Source of the DNA: Utricularia gibba
Lineage: Eukaryota; Streptophyta; Magnoliopsida; Lamiales; Lentibulariaceae
Assembly: GCA_002189035.1 (NCBI GenBank)
Contig: NEEC01000009.1
Coordinates: forward strand, 1,922,001-1,986,000
Length of the DNA: 64,000 bases
Direction of reading: 5' to 3'
Shown here: positions 46,852 to 57,682 of the stretch, in pieces
Numbering within the stretch: position 1 is the first letter of the stretch
Layout of the letters: every line of letters starts with the position of its first letter
Notes under the pieces: model-generated
Seen by the model: only the letters and a program-made list of their open reading frames with translations
Database searches by the model: none
Told to the model about the DNA's origin: nothing
Program-made: the position numbers and the translations under genes

Positions 46852-47908
46852 TCACCACCTGCGCTTCATATTGACACGCCGAACAACTTGGGAGTAGAAG
46901 CCCCAGTCCTTGTCATTTTCATCGATGCTTCTCTGCCCGAACGGATGCAACTTGACACAGTTTGGTACACTTTCAGCCTCCAACAGACCTTCCAGATACA
47001 CTCGAAGATCACCTCCAGGACCTGCACATTTCCATTGCTCGTGTGCTGTTCGATATCATGCAACTGAAAGGAAGTGTGTGAAGAAACAACTTGCCTAACG
47101 AGCGATCCTCCGTATGCCGGTAAGAATAGGAATGTGGGAAAATTGCAGTGTTTACCTGAGGAACAACAGCAATTCCAACGCGTGACAGATGCTCGGTGAA
47201 TATGCTACACAGAAAAGAAGAGCCTTACAGGATTGAGCATGGCCTTGTAAGGAGTGTCATCCAGCAACAGGGTGTTGGATTCATCGTACTGGTTTCTTGA
47301 ATCCCAGATTCTTTTCATCTCCTTAAACACCAATGGTTTATAACGGTTGTCAAGGGTATTGGATCCTGATGGAGTACAGTGGGAGGCATCCTGAAGCACT
47401 CCAAAACCAGTTAGAAATTGTGATCTGTTGTAATGATGATAAATGTTATTGATGCAGGTTGGTGCCGCACCATGCAAAACAGCAGCTTTTCCTTCAGTTT
47501 CCCGAGTATGCAATTGATTATCGGATCCAACACTTTCCTATTCATCACCAAAGACACCATCAGAGAACCAGAGTATGTAATTTGGAGACGAAAGTAGAGG
47601 ATGCAAAAAGTCCAAGCCCCTTTACATACTTTGTTCTGGAAGACCAGATCCCCACATCAAAATTCTCGAAACAGAAGCTGAGGAAGTCATCACAGAAAGG
47701 TCTTTTGAAAACTGCAGAAGAAGAAGAACAATCAAGGACATCCGTACAAGCATCAGCAGTATTAAACGTTAACTTTACTTGCTCTGCCCATGATAGAAGC
47801 ATGCGGTGTGCATCCCGGAGGTTTAGGCATGACTACGTCAGCAAGCAATCCGTTGACGTCGAGGATCAGAAGCTTCTTCTTCTTGGGGCCGTGTAGATGA
47901 TGTGGCAT
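46852..47908 (-). CDS. FCP1/NIF-like HAD-superfamily phosphatase domain protein, altered DxD motif
   Basis: Relatives belong to the NLI-interacting-factor/FCP1 phosphatase family. Exons on the minus strand are 47908-47779, 47711-47630, 47537-47471, 47390-47229, 47155-47095 and 47021-46852, giving 223 aa with consistent phases. Visible motifs are LLILDVNGLLADVV, IFKRPFCDDFLSFCFENFDVGIWSSRT, KEKLLFC, YKPLVFKEMKRIW, ESNTLLLDDTPYKAMLNP and VNTAIFPHSY. Motif I reads DVNG rather than DxDG, so the second catalytic Asp is Asn, as in a plant subgroup of this family. Intron 5 uses a GC donor (AG|GCAAGT). The start is uncertain: the ATG at 47908 is in frame (MPHHLHGPKKKK), while an ATG at 47999 opens a plausible N-terminus (MADQEEQVADVSARLGSLG) in another frame. 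Confidence 0.85.
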
Positions 47909-49773
47909 GGGGTTGTGCTTGATGCTCGGCTACGGGTTTTATCCCCAGAGATCCAAGTCTTGCCGATACATCCGCAACTTGCTCTTCCTGATCCGCCATC
48001 TGATCACTGAAATGGGATTTTCAGAGGTAAATGGGATAATATTCTTGAGGGCTGACCAGAACTCGAAAGCAGGGGACTGTGTGTGTGGGCGGAAGATGGG
48101 CTGAACCATTCTGTGTATTTAAAGATTCCCTGTTTTGCTTTTACTTTAGCTTTTGTTTGAGTAGATGACTCTAACACGCAAGGGACGGCAGTAATGCCAT
48201 GTTCCGGTAAGAGGATCAGGCGGCTGGCCTGTTAACCCGATCTCATTTATCTCACACACACTAACCACAAAAAAATACACGTAGATTGTTTAGTTTTCTA
48301 AACACAGTAAAACATGGTGGGTATTTTTCAAATTAAATCATCAAGGAACTCCGCTAGGCGGCGGCGCTGACGGCTACTAAAACAATGCTAAATAATATTA
48401 TTAATTGATCAGAAAATTAGTAAAATACACATTTTAGAAAAAGTCATTGGCAAAATACAAAAAATTGGAAAATGTTTTGAAAAATATATGTTTTTTACAA
48501 AATCAATGCTAATTATTCACTACTATTTCAATCTACTGAATGATAAAATTCACGTTGTAACCAATTTTATAATTCATTCATTGTTAATCCACTCCACTAA
48601 ATGATAAGATTTCACTGTTAAATCATATTTAGTGATTTCTGAAAATGCTGACATGTCATTTCTGGAAATCACTTTATTTTTACGGAAATCATTTTTATTC
48701 TGAGTTATATGCTGCGAAAATCATTTTGAGTAAACTGAGTTTTCTCATATAAACTCAATAAGGGAAGCCACGTCATCATTTAATGAATAAAGATGATCTT
48801 ATAATAAATATCATTGTACAAAATCATTGACGCATCTATAGAAAACATATATTTTAATAACTCATTTGTTACTTTAGTCTTTACCAATACATATTTTTTA
48901 AATATGTATTTCATCAATCAGACTTACCAGTCAGCAGTTTATTCATTAGTTCTCAATATTCACAAATGTGCCCATATTTTATTAACTTCAATAATTAATT
49001 ATTTAATATGATAATATTGATTGGATTCGGAATTATTAAATCATATTTAACCTTTAAATAAATGCTAAAATATAAAAAATTAAACATTATATTTGTCTTT
49101 AATTAATATTATTTAATATTATCAGTAAAGACTAGATGCTTATATTATTGGATGGCTTAGTATAAAAAACTAGCGACACCAGTTTTTTTTTGCTGTGAGG
49201 GCCTCATTTATTGTAATAATTATTATGCGACCCCAATACACCCCTACACAGCTGCCAAATTGCCTTGTTGGGCCATGGTGTACCACTTTAAATTGCATTT
49301 CGTGCATTATTTTATTATACTTTGACCCCAATAATTTAGTAAATTTCCACACCCGTGTCTCAGGGCCCGCCCGGTCCAACTAAGCAGGTATAACCTTCAC
49401 ATTTATTCCTTTTATCCAACGACCAACATTACGGGTGTATTTTCAATTCCATATAAATATGGTGCTTCGAATGAAGAATCCAGAAAGTTGAGAAGCCAAA
49501 TTGTAAATAAACCAAAAGGGGGGTGGCGGGTGAACTGGTTTCTCTTAAAAGGTTCTTCTTCTTCTGCTGCTGCTGCTGCTGCTGCTGCTCTGGTTCTACT
49601 TCCTACCGTTTCCGTGTTACGAGTTCTTGGCGTATTCTTGCTATTTGTCTCCGTGACTGCGATCAAACTTGTGGACGGCGGCCGTGCGTACCGGTCGACT
49701 CCGCTGCTGTTGCTCTTAAGTGCATGCAGTGACCGAATAGGAGGAGCTGCTCAAAATCCGATTGCATTTGGTA
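47909..49773. other. AT-rich spacer and methylesterase promoter
   Basis: From 48240 to 49170 the DNA is highly AT-rich, with an imperfect repeat near 48530-48640 but no gene. 49400-49773 is the methylesterase leader, with a CTG/CTT trinucleotide tract at about 49555-49590. Open frames in it (49488-49847) read the repeat and are not supported. Confidence 0.5.
49563..49590 (+). repeat. (CTG)n trinucleotide tract in methylesterase 5' leader
   Basis: About eight CTG units follow a CTT tract roughly 190 bp upstream of the methylesterase ATG. Such tracts are length-polymorphic and could make a marker. No function is evident. Confidence 0.8.
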
Positions 49774-51483
49774 ATGGGAACTTGTTTCTCGATCGCGGAC
49801 CGATCAGTCACGAAGAAAACGCCGGATACGGCGGCGAAGGATGTTGACTCCGGAAACCCTCGGTGTAACAAGATTCGTGGCGTGAAGAAGGAGGAGGAGG
49901 AGTGGATTCACAAGCAAGCTCTGGCTGCGGCGGTGCTGCTCCAGCGGCAGATGGGGAACGGCCACGGAACGGCGTCGTTTGACAGGTCGGCGTCTTTGAG
50001 GTGTCCGATTGGGAGCGCAAATTCGAACAAGGATCAGTTCTTACCTCGGAGTTACAGCACTAGAATGCCTTCGTTGAACGATCCCATGCTTCAACCTCAC
50101 CAATCGGTTAATCAAGCATGTTTAAATCAATATTTTTGTGCCCTAATTTCTCCCGATCATCCTCATTTCAACCTTTCATCTATTTGGCAGGGAGCCAAGA
50201 TTGACGGTCTTCAATCCATTCATTTCGTACTCGTTCACGGGGTGGCTTCGGTGCCTGGTGCTGGTACAAAACGATGGCATTATTAGAAGAAGCCGGCTAT
50301 AAAGTCACTGCAGTAGACTTGACTGGTTCAGGAATCCACTCTTCCGACACACACTCTGTGACATGCCTTTCCCAGTACGCCACGCCATTGACTGATCTTC
50401 TGCAAAATCTCACCCCTGGTGAAAAGGTCATCTTTCCACATCGAAATCAAATCAGATTTAACCTCGTGTACTGTGACCTGATCGTAGCTTGGTTGGAACA
50501 GGTGATCTTAGTTGGGCATGATTTTGGGGGCGTTTGCATTTCGTATGCAATGGAGAAGCATCCTGCCAAAGTTTACAAAGCTATTTTCGTTGCCGCAGTC
50601 ATGTTGAGTAATGGCCAAACCGCTCTTGACATATTCTCTGAGAAGGTTAGCTTTAAATTCCAACCACCCTTTAGCTTTACAAAAAAAAAAACATAATATG
50701 TTCGATATCATAGTGTTTTCTGCTTTCGGTGCTGCATTATTACCTTACTCCTTTTCCATGAAGAAAAGATGCAGTGGATGCAACAAAAGTTGATGCACAC
50801 AGTCATACTGTTAGGTAGATAATCAATATTGATGTAAACAAAATCTAGACAAGTTTCATACGCAAGGTGAGGATAAGGGAACACTCTTCCTTGACGGTTG
50901 AGTTAGTTAATGCTGATTAGGAACCGAGACAAATTTTCTGCGTTTGGTGTTCCATATCAAATGGCTCCTTTTGCAGGTGGGAGTGGCTTCGACTGAGTTG
51001 ATGCAACAGGCCAAGGTTTTCCTGCACGCCAATGGAAATGACAGGCCTCCCACTGCGATCTCATTCCACAAACACCTGTTGAAGGACTTGCTATTCAATA
51101 GAAGCCCTGCCAAGGTACACCATCGGAATCTACTGAAACTACATAGCACAGTGATTGATGATATGCTTCTCATCGATCAGGATGTTGCATTGGCGTCTGT
51201 GTCAATGAGGCCTGTTCCATTTTCCCCGGTTGTGGAGAAGCTCTCACTTACAGAAGCCAACCATGGCTCCGTGAGAAGGTACTACATCGAAACCACAGAA
51301 GACAATGCAATTCCGCTTGGTATACAGGAAAGCATGGTGAATAACTGCCCCCCGGAGGAGGTTTTTCGCCTTAGAGGTGCTGACCATGCACCATTTTTCT
51401 CTAAGCCTCTTGCTCTGCATAAGCTTCTCGTTGAGATATCCAGAGACCAGAGGATAAGGAGCGTCTGCAGCCATCAGCCATGA
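49774..51483 (+). CDS. MES11: MES11-type methylesterase, alpha/beta hydrolase, one frame break
   Basis: MES proteins hydrolyse methyl esters of hormones such as MeIAA, MeJA and MeSA. Exons are 49774-50106, 50191-50426, 50502-50645, 50977-51114 and 51181-51483. The N-terminal extension (about 120 aa, basic, Ser-rich) is typical of the MES11-15 group often labelled chloroplastic, but it begins MGTCFS, a myristoylation/palmitoylation-type motif. The hydrolase domain has FVLVHGGG-type oxyanion loop, GAWCWYKTMALLEEAGYKV, VGHDFGGVCISY and a late GADHAPFFSKP His. The nucleophile elbow reads GHDFG, so Asp replaces Ser. One G is missing from the run at 50239-50242 in the HGGG loop. With it, exon 2 is 237 nt and the protein 384 aa. 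Confidence 0.92.
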
Positions 51484-51932
51484 TGTATACGGAAGACTGA
51501 GATTTTCTCATCATTAACAAAATAAAATCCACACTTCTTTCATTGAGTGAAAGAAGACAGCATTCAAAAAAAAAAAAAGACATGCTGGCAACAGAGTGAA
51601 AAACTCACTAATCCTCCAGACACCAGAAGTCAGTCATATTGCAGTCATCAGCGCAAGGAACCCAGTGAAAGGTTTTCCAATCATTAATAAAATTTGTTGT
51701 TCCTTCACTGAGATTCATAGCTAATCTCCAGGCTCCAACCCAAAGAATTGAACAACCAAAAGGAACAATTATTCTACGTTCGAGTTTCTTCTGTTCTTTT
51801 TTTTTTTTTTTTTTTTGTGGGCAATGAAGTGAATTCCCCCCCATCCTCTGTTGATGCTTCACAGCGGCACAGTGTTTCTAGTGTATGCCATTGAAAAGAA
51901 TGTGGTTTACTGAAGAACGCATCTGAAGCAGA
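51484..51932. other. 3' region between convergent methylesterase and carrier genes
   Basis: 449 bp between two convergent stops. It includes a T22 run (51799-51820) and an A13 run near 51567-51579. No gene is seen. Confidence 0.55.
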
Positions 51933-53825
51933 TCACTGATGCGGATCCGGTTCCTTTATAGCACACAAGCGCTCTGAATAACGAGTGCCATGTTAGCCGT
52001 GAAGATGGATGCTATCGACATAATACAAGAAAAAAGACGCCTTACTGAGATATTCATACGCCAGTATCATAGACGTTCCCCAAGCCGACATGCTAAAGAA
52101 CCTCGGCCCCAGCCCACGGTACAGTCCTGTCCAGCCATCCTCAGCAATCAAGGTTTTTACTACTTCCCTGGCAGTGGTTCTTTTTTCATGGCCAACAACC
52201 TACAAAGCCCATTGAAAGTAATTGATATCTTGAAATGATGTGACTATTGTGTGCTAGATAACTTGAAACCCCTCCTCAGGATACGGATTCTAGTGTCATC
52301 ATATGTTTGAGGATGAGAAGTAACAGGGTTCATATGAAAATCACCGTTTTCAAAACTAATGGTTGATGGACAGTTTCCTTGAAAAAGTGAATCGGAATTT
52401 TAAGAGCAAATAACACTTGATATTTAGAAAGAAAAAGGAAAAACCTGCAAGCGCGTTTTTATTGTATCCAATGGGGTTGTGATGCATGATGCAGTAGCAC
52501 CGGCAAAAATCCCTCCAGCAGCTTGAACCAGCACAATTTGCCCTTCGTTTGGAGCTTTCCATTCTTTCTCAAAAGTGTTTTGTAATAGTCTGCCAAAGAA
52601 GTGGGCAACCGGCTAACATTGAGCAAATATTTTGACAATGCACTTGTTCTAATGGCCGTACATAACAAATGGTGCAAATTTAAAATAAGGAGACACCCGA
52701 GTCTTCACATATAATATGAAAAAATGCCATATTGTGACCAAGAGCAGCAGCAAATACAGCATTGTTAGCCAACAGATACAAAGACAAGGAAAATGGAACT
52801 GCAGTATAAGAGAACACATACCCCCAGATTACTCGTTGGCTTGTGCCATAGCTTGCCCACCAAACAGCACTAGAAGGTGAGTAGGTCATAACAGACAGAC
52901 CAAAGCCTCTGTACAATCCCCGAATACCATCAGATTTAATAACTCTCCTGACAACATCCAGACCACCAGTGTAGGTTGCATGCCCAGCATATCCTTGGAC
53001 CATCAACCTTTGGCTAACCTTTTATAGGCATGCACGGATTAGATTAACGTACCCGACTCCATAGAGGCAGCATCAAGGTAAACTAGGTCACTTACAAACA
53101 ACAAAAAGTCCATACCACGTCAACGGGAACAAAAACAGCTTGTGAACAGAGAGAGGCCATCATGCCTGCAGCACCATTGGCTATAGCTGCCTGTGAAGCG
53201 TCTGAGAGTTTAAAAGGTTCCATCGTTTTGAGTGCTGCAACCTTGGTTGTCTCTAACGCAGTGAGAAAGATGACTCTGGCTGGTATTGCTCCCGAAACAA
53301 CAGTGCCGAAACCTCGATACAAACCAGGAACCCCATCAGTTTTCAATACGCTTTTGATGACAGAAAATGCATTTCTTTCTACAGTATCATGTGTAGCCAC
53401 TTGCATCCTTGTCTTAACAACAGATATAGGATACAGTGCGACCGTAACACCACTAAAAATACCAGCTCCAACAACATAGAACTTTGTTTTATCAAGCCTA
53501 CAGGAGAAATAACAAAAGCATGATGGCCTATAACATCACAACAGATGTAATTCAACAGATGTATTGAACTTTGTTGTGAATCCAGAATCAATCCTAATCC
53601 TCAAGCAGCTATTTGTGTCATCTATCACCCAACAAATGCTCCATCATTAACTCCTGCAAATCATACACCAACACTCTACATCTAGTACAATAATAAAACG
53701 CGATTTCTCTCCGGAAACATCAAAGAATTCACAACGGAACCGTACAGTATTAGAAATGGAACTTACTTGTCCCAATTAATCTCCGCCTGCCCGAACGATT
53801 GCCTCTGCTTACTAGCCACATCCAT
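51933..53825 (-). CDS. mitochondrial carrier (SLC25A44-like, At5g15640-like)
   Basis: This is an inner-membrane solute carrier. Animal SLC25A44 moves branched-chain amino acids, but the plant substrate is unproven. Exons on the minus strand are 53825-53767, 53497-53116, 53018-52822, 52589-52445, 52199-52046 and 51973-51933, giving 325 aa. The three signature repeats are PISVVKTRMQ, PVDVVSQRLM and PLDTIKTRLQ, each followed by GLYRGFG or GLYRGLG. The usual six membrane helices are expected. The last exon is tiny (41 nt) and gives KRLCAIKEPDPHQ, the conserved end. Reading past the exon-5 donor instead would give an alternative tail of about 17 residues. No frame break is seen. The gene is convergent with the methylesterase. 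Confidence 0.94.
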
Positions 53826-55519
53826 AGCTCACCGAAAAATCAAGAGAAAACAAAAAAAAAACGCCGAATAAAACTGGAAAAAAAGCAAGAAATCGAAGGC
53901 TAGGTCATTTCTCTAACCCCAACCACCGGAACAGGGAAACAGAAGCAACGAGAAGAAGAAATGCACGACTGGGGGCCCGCACCCCAGAACATGCCAGATT
54001 CGTAGCAACCAAATTATATTATAGGCTATCTTTTTATTACAATAGCTAATAAATGCACCAGGGAAATAAATTGTAAATAAAATAATGCATTGTATCTATA
54101 TTTAATTAATATCTATTTCAAGATGACAATAAAAAAAGAAAGATAAAATATTAGATGTGACTATCAATCCTTAATGGGCTTTGGGCCCATGTCCTTAGTT
54201 GAAATCCAGGCCGGGCCGAGCTCTTTGCGAGCCTGTAACCATACCCGCAATCGGCCCTAGAACATGGGCCTCATGTTGGACCCGGGGAAATGGTTATTGG
54301 AGTTGAAGGGGTGGTGGGAGGGTAAGGCAAGAAGACAGGAAGAATGGAGGCATTTATTAGAACGCGCAAAGGCAGTCAATTATGAGAATGCCACACAGTT
54401 GACAAAGCAGAAGTAGCACTTCTTCTGGTTGAGCGTAGTTAGGTTAAGGTGGTGCATCCATTTCCAGTGGTGGCTGGCTTTGGTACCAGTAAAAGAAGAG
54501 GAGCATCAGAAACCCAATTGGACCAACCATCTTCCGATCCATCCTGGACGCAGAAAGAGGGAGAAAGGTTTGGGTTTTAGGGTTTGGGGAGGAGAGAGAT
54601 GAATGAATGAATGAATGGGTTTGGCTGGCGGTAGGTGGTTGTCAATTGCGCGTACGGGGCAGGATGATGGGGACAAAGAGCAAAGCTCCACGAGGGGGTA
54701 ACATGCAACAAGCTCTGGCTTCAGATGGCGAGTTTTCCTTTTCATCAAGCCCACGACGTGCCTCATATCTTTGCTCCTCATCATTTCCGATGGCCCGCAT
54801 TCCCCATTATTAGATTACCCAAAAACCATAAAAAAAAAGAAATTGTTTGATCCTCCCTTCTACTGTGTTGTTGTATTCAAATCCTTTTTTTCAAAGAAAA
54901 AACAATTTCTATTTTACAAAGGAATATAGCTTGTTACCAGAACATTGGTTATTATTTGCAAGTGTTGATGGAAATGCCTCAAGCAAGTGGAAAATTGAAT
55001 ACATGAGATACTCTGATATTATTTATCTCTCCACTTTTCCCGTTTCATTGGGATCCTCCATCCTAACTTTAATGAGGCAGGGAGAAGTGAAGTGTTTCTA
55101 ACTTGTTTTTTTTACTGCGGTTATTTGATTGATCAGCAAGTATGGGAAACTCGAGTTGGCCTTCAGATTCACCTAACACAAGATAATAATTCGAGTGAGG
55201 GAGGAGGAGCATTAGAACGAGACATCTATCTGGATTTCTGAGGCAGGTAGCGGCAGCACTATCACATGGGTATCGAGACATGATTCAGCGTGTGTGTGGG
55301 GAGGATGAAGAAGCAAACAAAAGCACTTGTTGGGTAGCGAGTTCCAGTATGGCTTCAACAACTCAGCTCCAAGGCTTGTGATGATGAAGCGGAGAAGGGA
55401 ATTGCAAAAGGAATTGGAGACTTGTGCTGGTACAAAACTGGGTGGGAAATCAGATTAACAAGATGCTATTGGCACCAGAGACAAACGAGTGTGGGGGTGG
55501 AGGGGACCTTATCACACAT

Positions 55520-55544
55520 GGGGTGGGGTGGGGTGGGGGTGGGG
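55520..55544 (+). other. G-quadruplex-forming motif
   Basis: Five G runs of 4-5 bases are separated by single T residues (runs at 55520-55523, 55525-55528, 55530-55533, 55535-55539 and 55541-55544). This exceeds the usual four-run G4 rule with minimal loops. It is in gene-free DNA and its role is unknown. Confidence 0.8.
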
Positions 55545-56952
55545 TGGCCAATGGACATTACTTCATTGCTTTCCATCCCCGAGCCCAACTGCACACCCCC
55601 GAGTGTCAAATCCTTTTTCCTTGGTTAACCCTCGAAACATACATCCACACCCTCGTCAAATCATGAATGCTGATCTGCTTTTACCCCAGTAAACCAAAAA
55701 GCTCAAGGTTAGTTTGGTACTGATAGTGATTCTGTACCAAGAATCATTCAAAGTTAAACGGGGAAAACCAGAAAACCCTTGATTGTGAGCTTGGGAAGGA
55801 GCAGTCTGCATCAAAACCGACCAGCTTCATACAAGGGAATGGTTTATTAGGATGCTGGGAACCATACGCAATTCCGATGGCGCAGCAGCTCGATACAAAC
55901 CAATTTAGTTCCTTTTAATGAAACGCAGCGGCTGCCGCAAGTCTGCATTGGACCATCAACATTTAACCAAACGAACCAACAAAGCCTGCGGTGTGCATGA
56001 GGCCACACACCGCAGAGCCGGCCGCACGCTCCATTCAATGCGCTTCTGCACGAGGCTCTAGTTTTTACCCCACCAAACAATCACTCCCTCGTCTCTCATC
56101 CAAGACCAGAGACCAGATTTTAATCGGCCGGGCATGTGATTTCCAGTAATGAAGAGCATTCATCCGTTAAAAAAGGTGGGAGAGTGCAGTGAATGTGATC
56201 AACGGGGGACCCTTGGGGTGGGTGCAGAGTAAATCCAAGGTTGAAAGATTAGGAATCCGAGCCGTGGTTAAAAAATGGAAACCAGAATATAATAATGAAA
56301 AGCCTGCAATGCATTTACTTGTCTTTATTTTACCTTCCCGTCAACCCCACTCATCATAAACCTGGCCGCGGTAAAGGTAAATAGTAAATTCTCATACTTC
56401 CGTACCAATTTCTTTTTTAATTTTGATTAATCATTCAGACAACGTGCCAACGTTAATACCCTACCGAATTTCTCATTCCAGAAGAGAATAAATGAAAAAA
56501 AAATTATTTATCATTTTTTTTTTCACGTGAATATAATCAGACAGCTATTTTTTTTTTTTAAATGATGTGGTGGGTATTGACCGAAATGCCACTCAGCCGG
56601 CGATGGGGGTGCATGCATATGTGGTGCTCGTTTCCTCCGAGGTGGCCGCCACATCGGAGAGGAGGGGGACGCCTTTTCCGGCCACGCTGTCGGTAATTAA
56701 ACCCCATTATTGAGAATTAATTAACCTTTAAGCTAACATGATAACTACATCACACCAAACAAACCCATGAGACCGATGGGCAAACGCCACACGAAAGAAT
56801 GTGCTGTGGGTGCTTGCAAAATGCTGGCAACACCTTCTTTACACGCTCGTGTCCGTAAGAAACCCACCCGATCCGCAATTTCTATCGGGTTTAGAAGACA
56901 TCGCTTGCCCTAATCGTCCTCGTCTTGGGGATGTATCAGCTTTGTTACAGTA

Positions 56953-56971
56953 GTGTGTGTGTGTGTGTGTG
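56953..56971 (+). repeat. (GT)n microsatellite
   Basis: About nine to ten GT units with no interruption, in the gene-free region. A simple dinucleotide repeat with no evident function. Confidence 0.85.
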
Positions 56972-57658
56972 AATTGGGAGGATGCGCAGGGCTCATCCAA
57001 GTCGGCAATCATTCGTTGACTTTGTTGTGCATATGATAACCCACATTTCCTTTTCCTGCTTCGATAGCAAAATAGGACACTCATCTTTATCTTCATCCTT
57101 CGCCATACGCTCAGACCGTCGGCTGGACTGAGGTTTCAAGTACACTCTCCGGGCTCCACGGATCCAAACCCAATTGCGTGGGTGGAATAATCCCTCGATC
57201 ACGTGCTGATCTCCGGGATTCCTGTGAACCCACCTTTTTCTTTTTTCTTTTTTCTTTTTTTGGGTGATGAGATGGATCAAAGCACATGAAGGTGGTGATT
57301 AATTACGTTAAGAAAGAGGTGGGAATAAATAAAAGGATGGCGACGGGGCTCCCGCCGGAGTTAATTAGGGTTAAGCGCGGATGGAGGACTGGCAGGGAAA
57401 GCGATGTGCATCGATTTTGGGGTGAAGCCATCCTGTACTCTGGTCCTCCTCATTAATTGCACGTATTCAATAATCTTATCATTATATGCAACTTGCTTCT
57501 TCCTCCTCGTTTCTCCTCCTCCGTGCCTTTCAACAACGATTCACGGAGGTGGGAGGCTGTGTCTGCACACACGCCGCCGTCCCGGCTAATCCATCCTCCC
57601 CGCCACCCCATCAACCGCCGCCGGAGGCTCCCACATCCCACAGGCCTGTTGAACTCAA

Positions 57659-57682
57659 CCCCCCCCCCCCCCCCCCCCCCCC
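57659..57682 (+). repeat. poly-C homopolymer (24 C)
   Basis: An uninterrupted run of 24 C residues, followed by GT and six more C. Runs this long are rare in plant DNA and hard to sequence, so the exact length is unreliable. Confidence 0.9.

Noticed and set aside
46668-47098. Plus-strand frames over the phosphatase gene
   Set aside because: They are shadows of the minus-strand exons that carry the real motifs.
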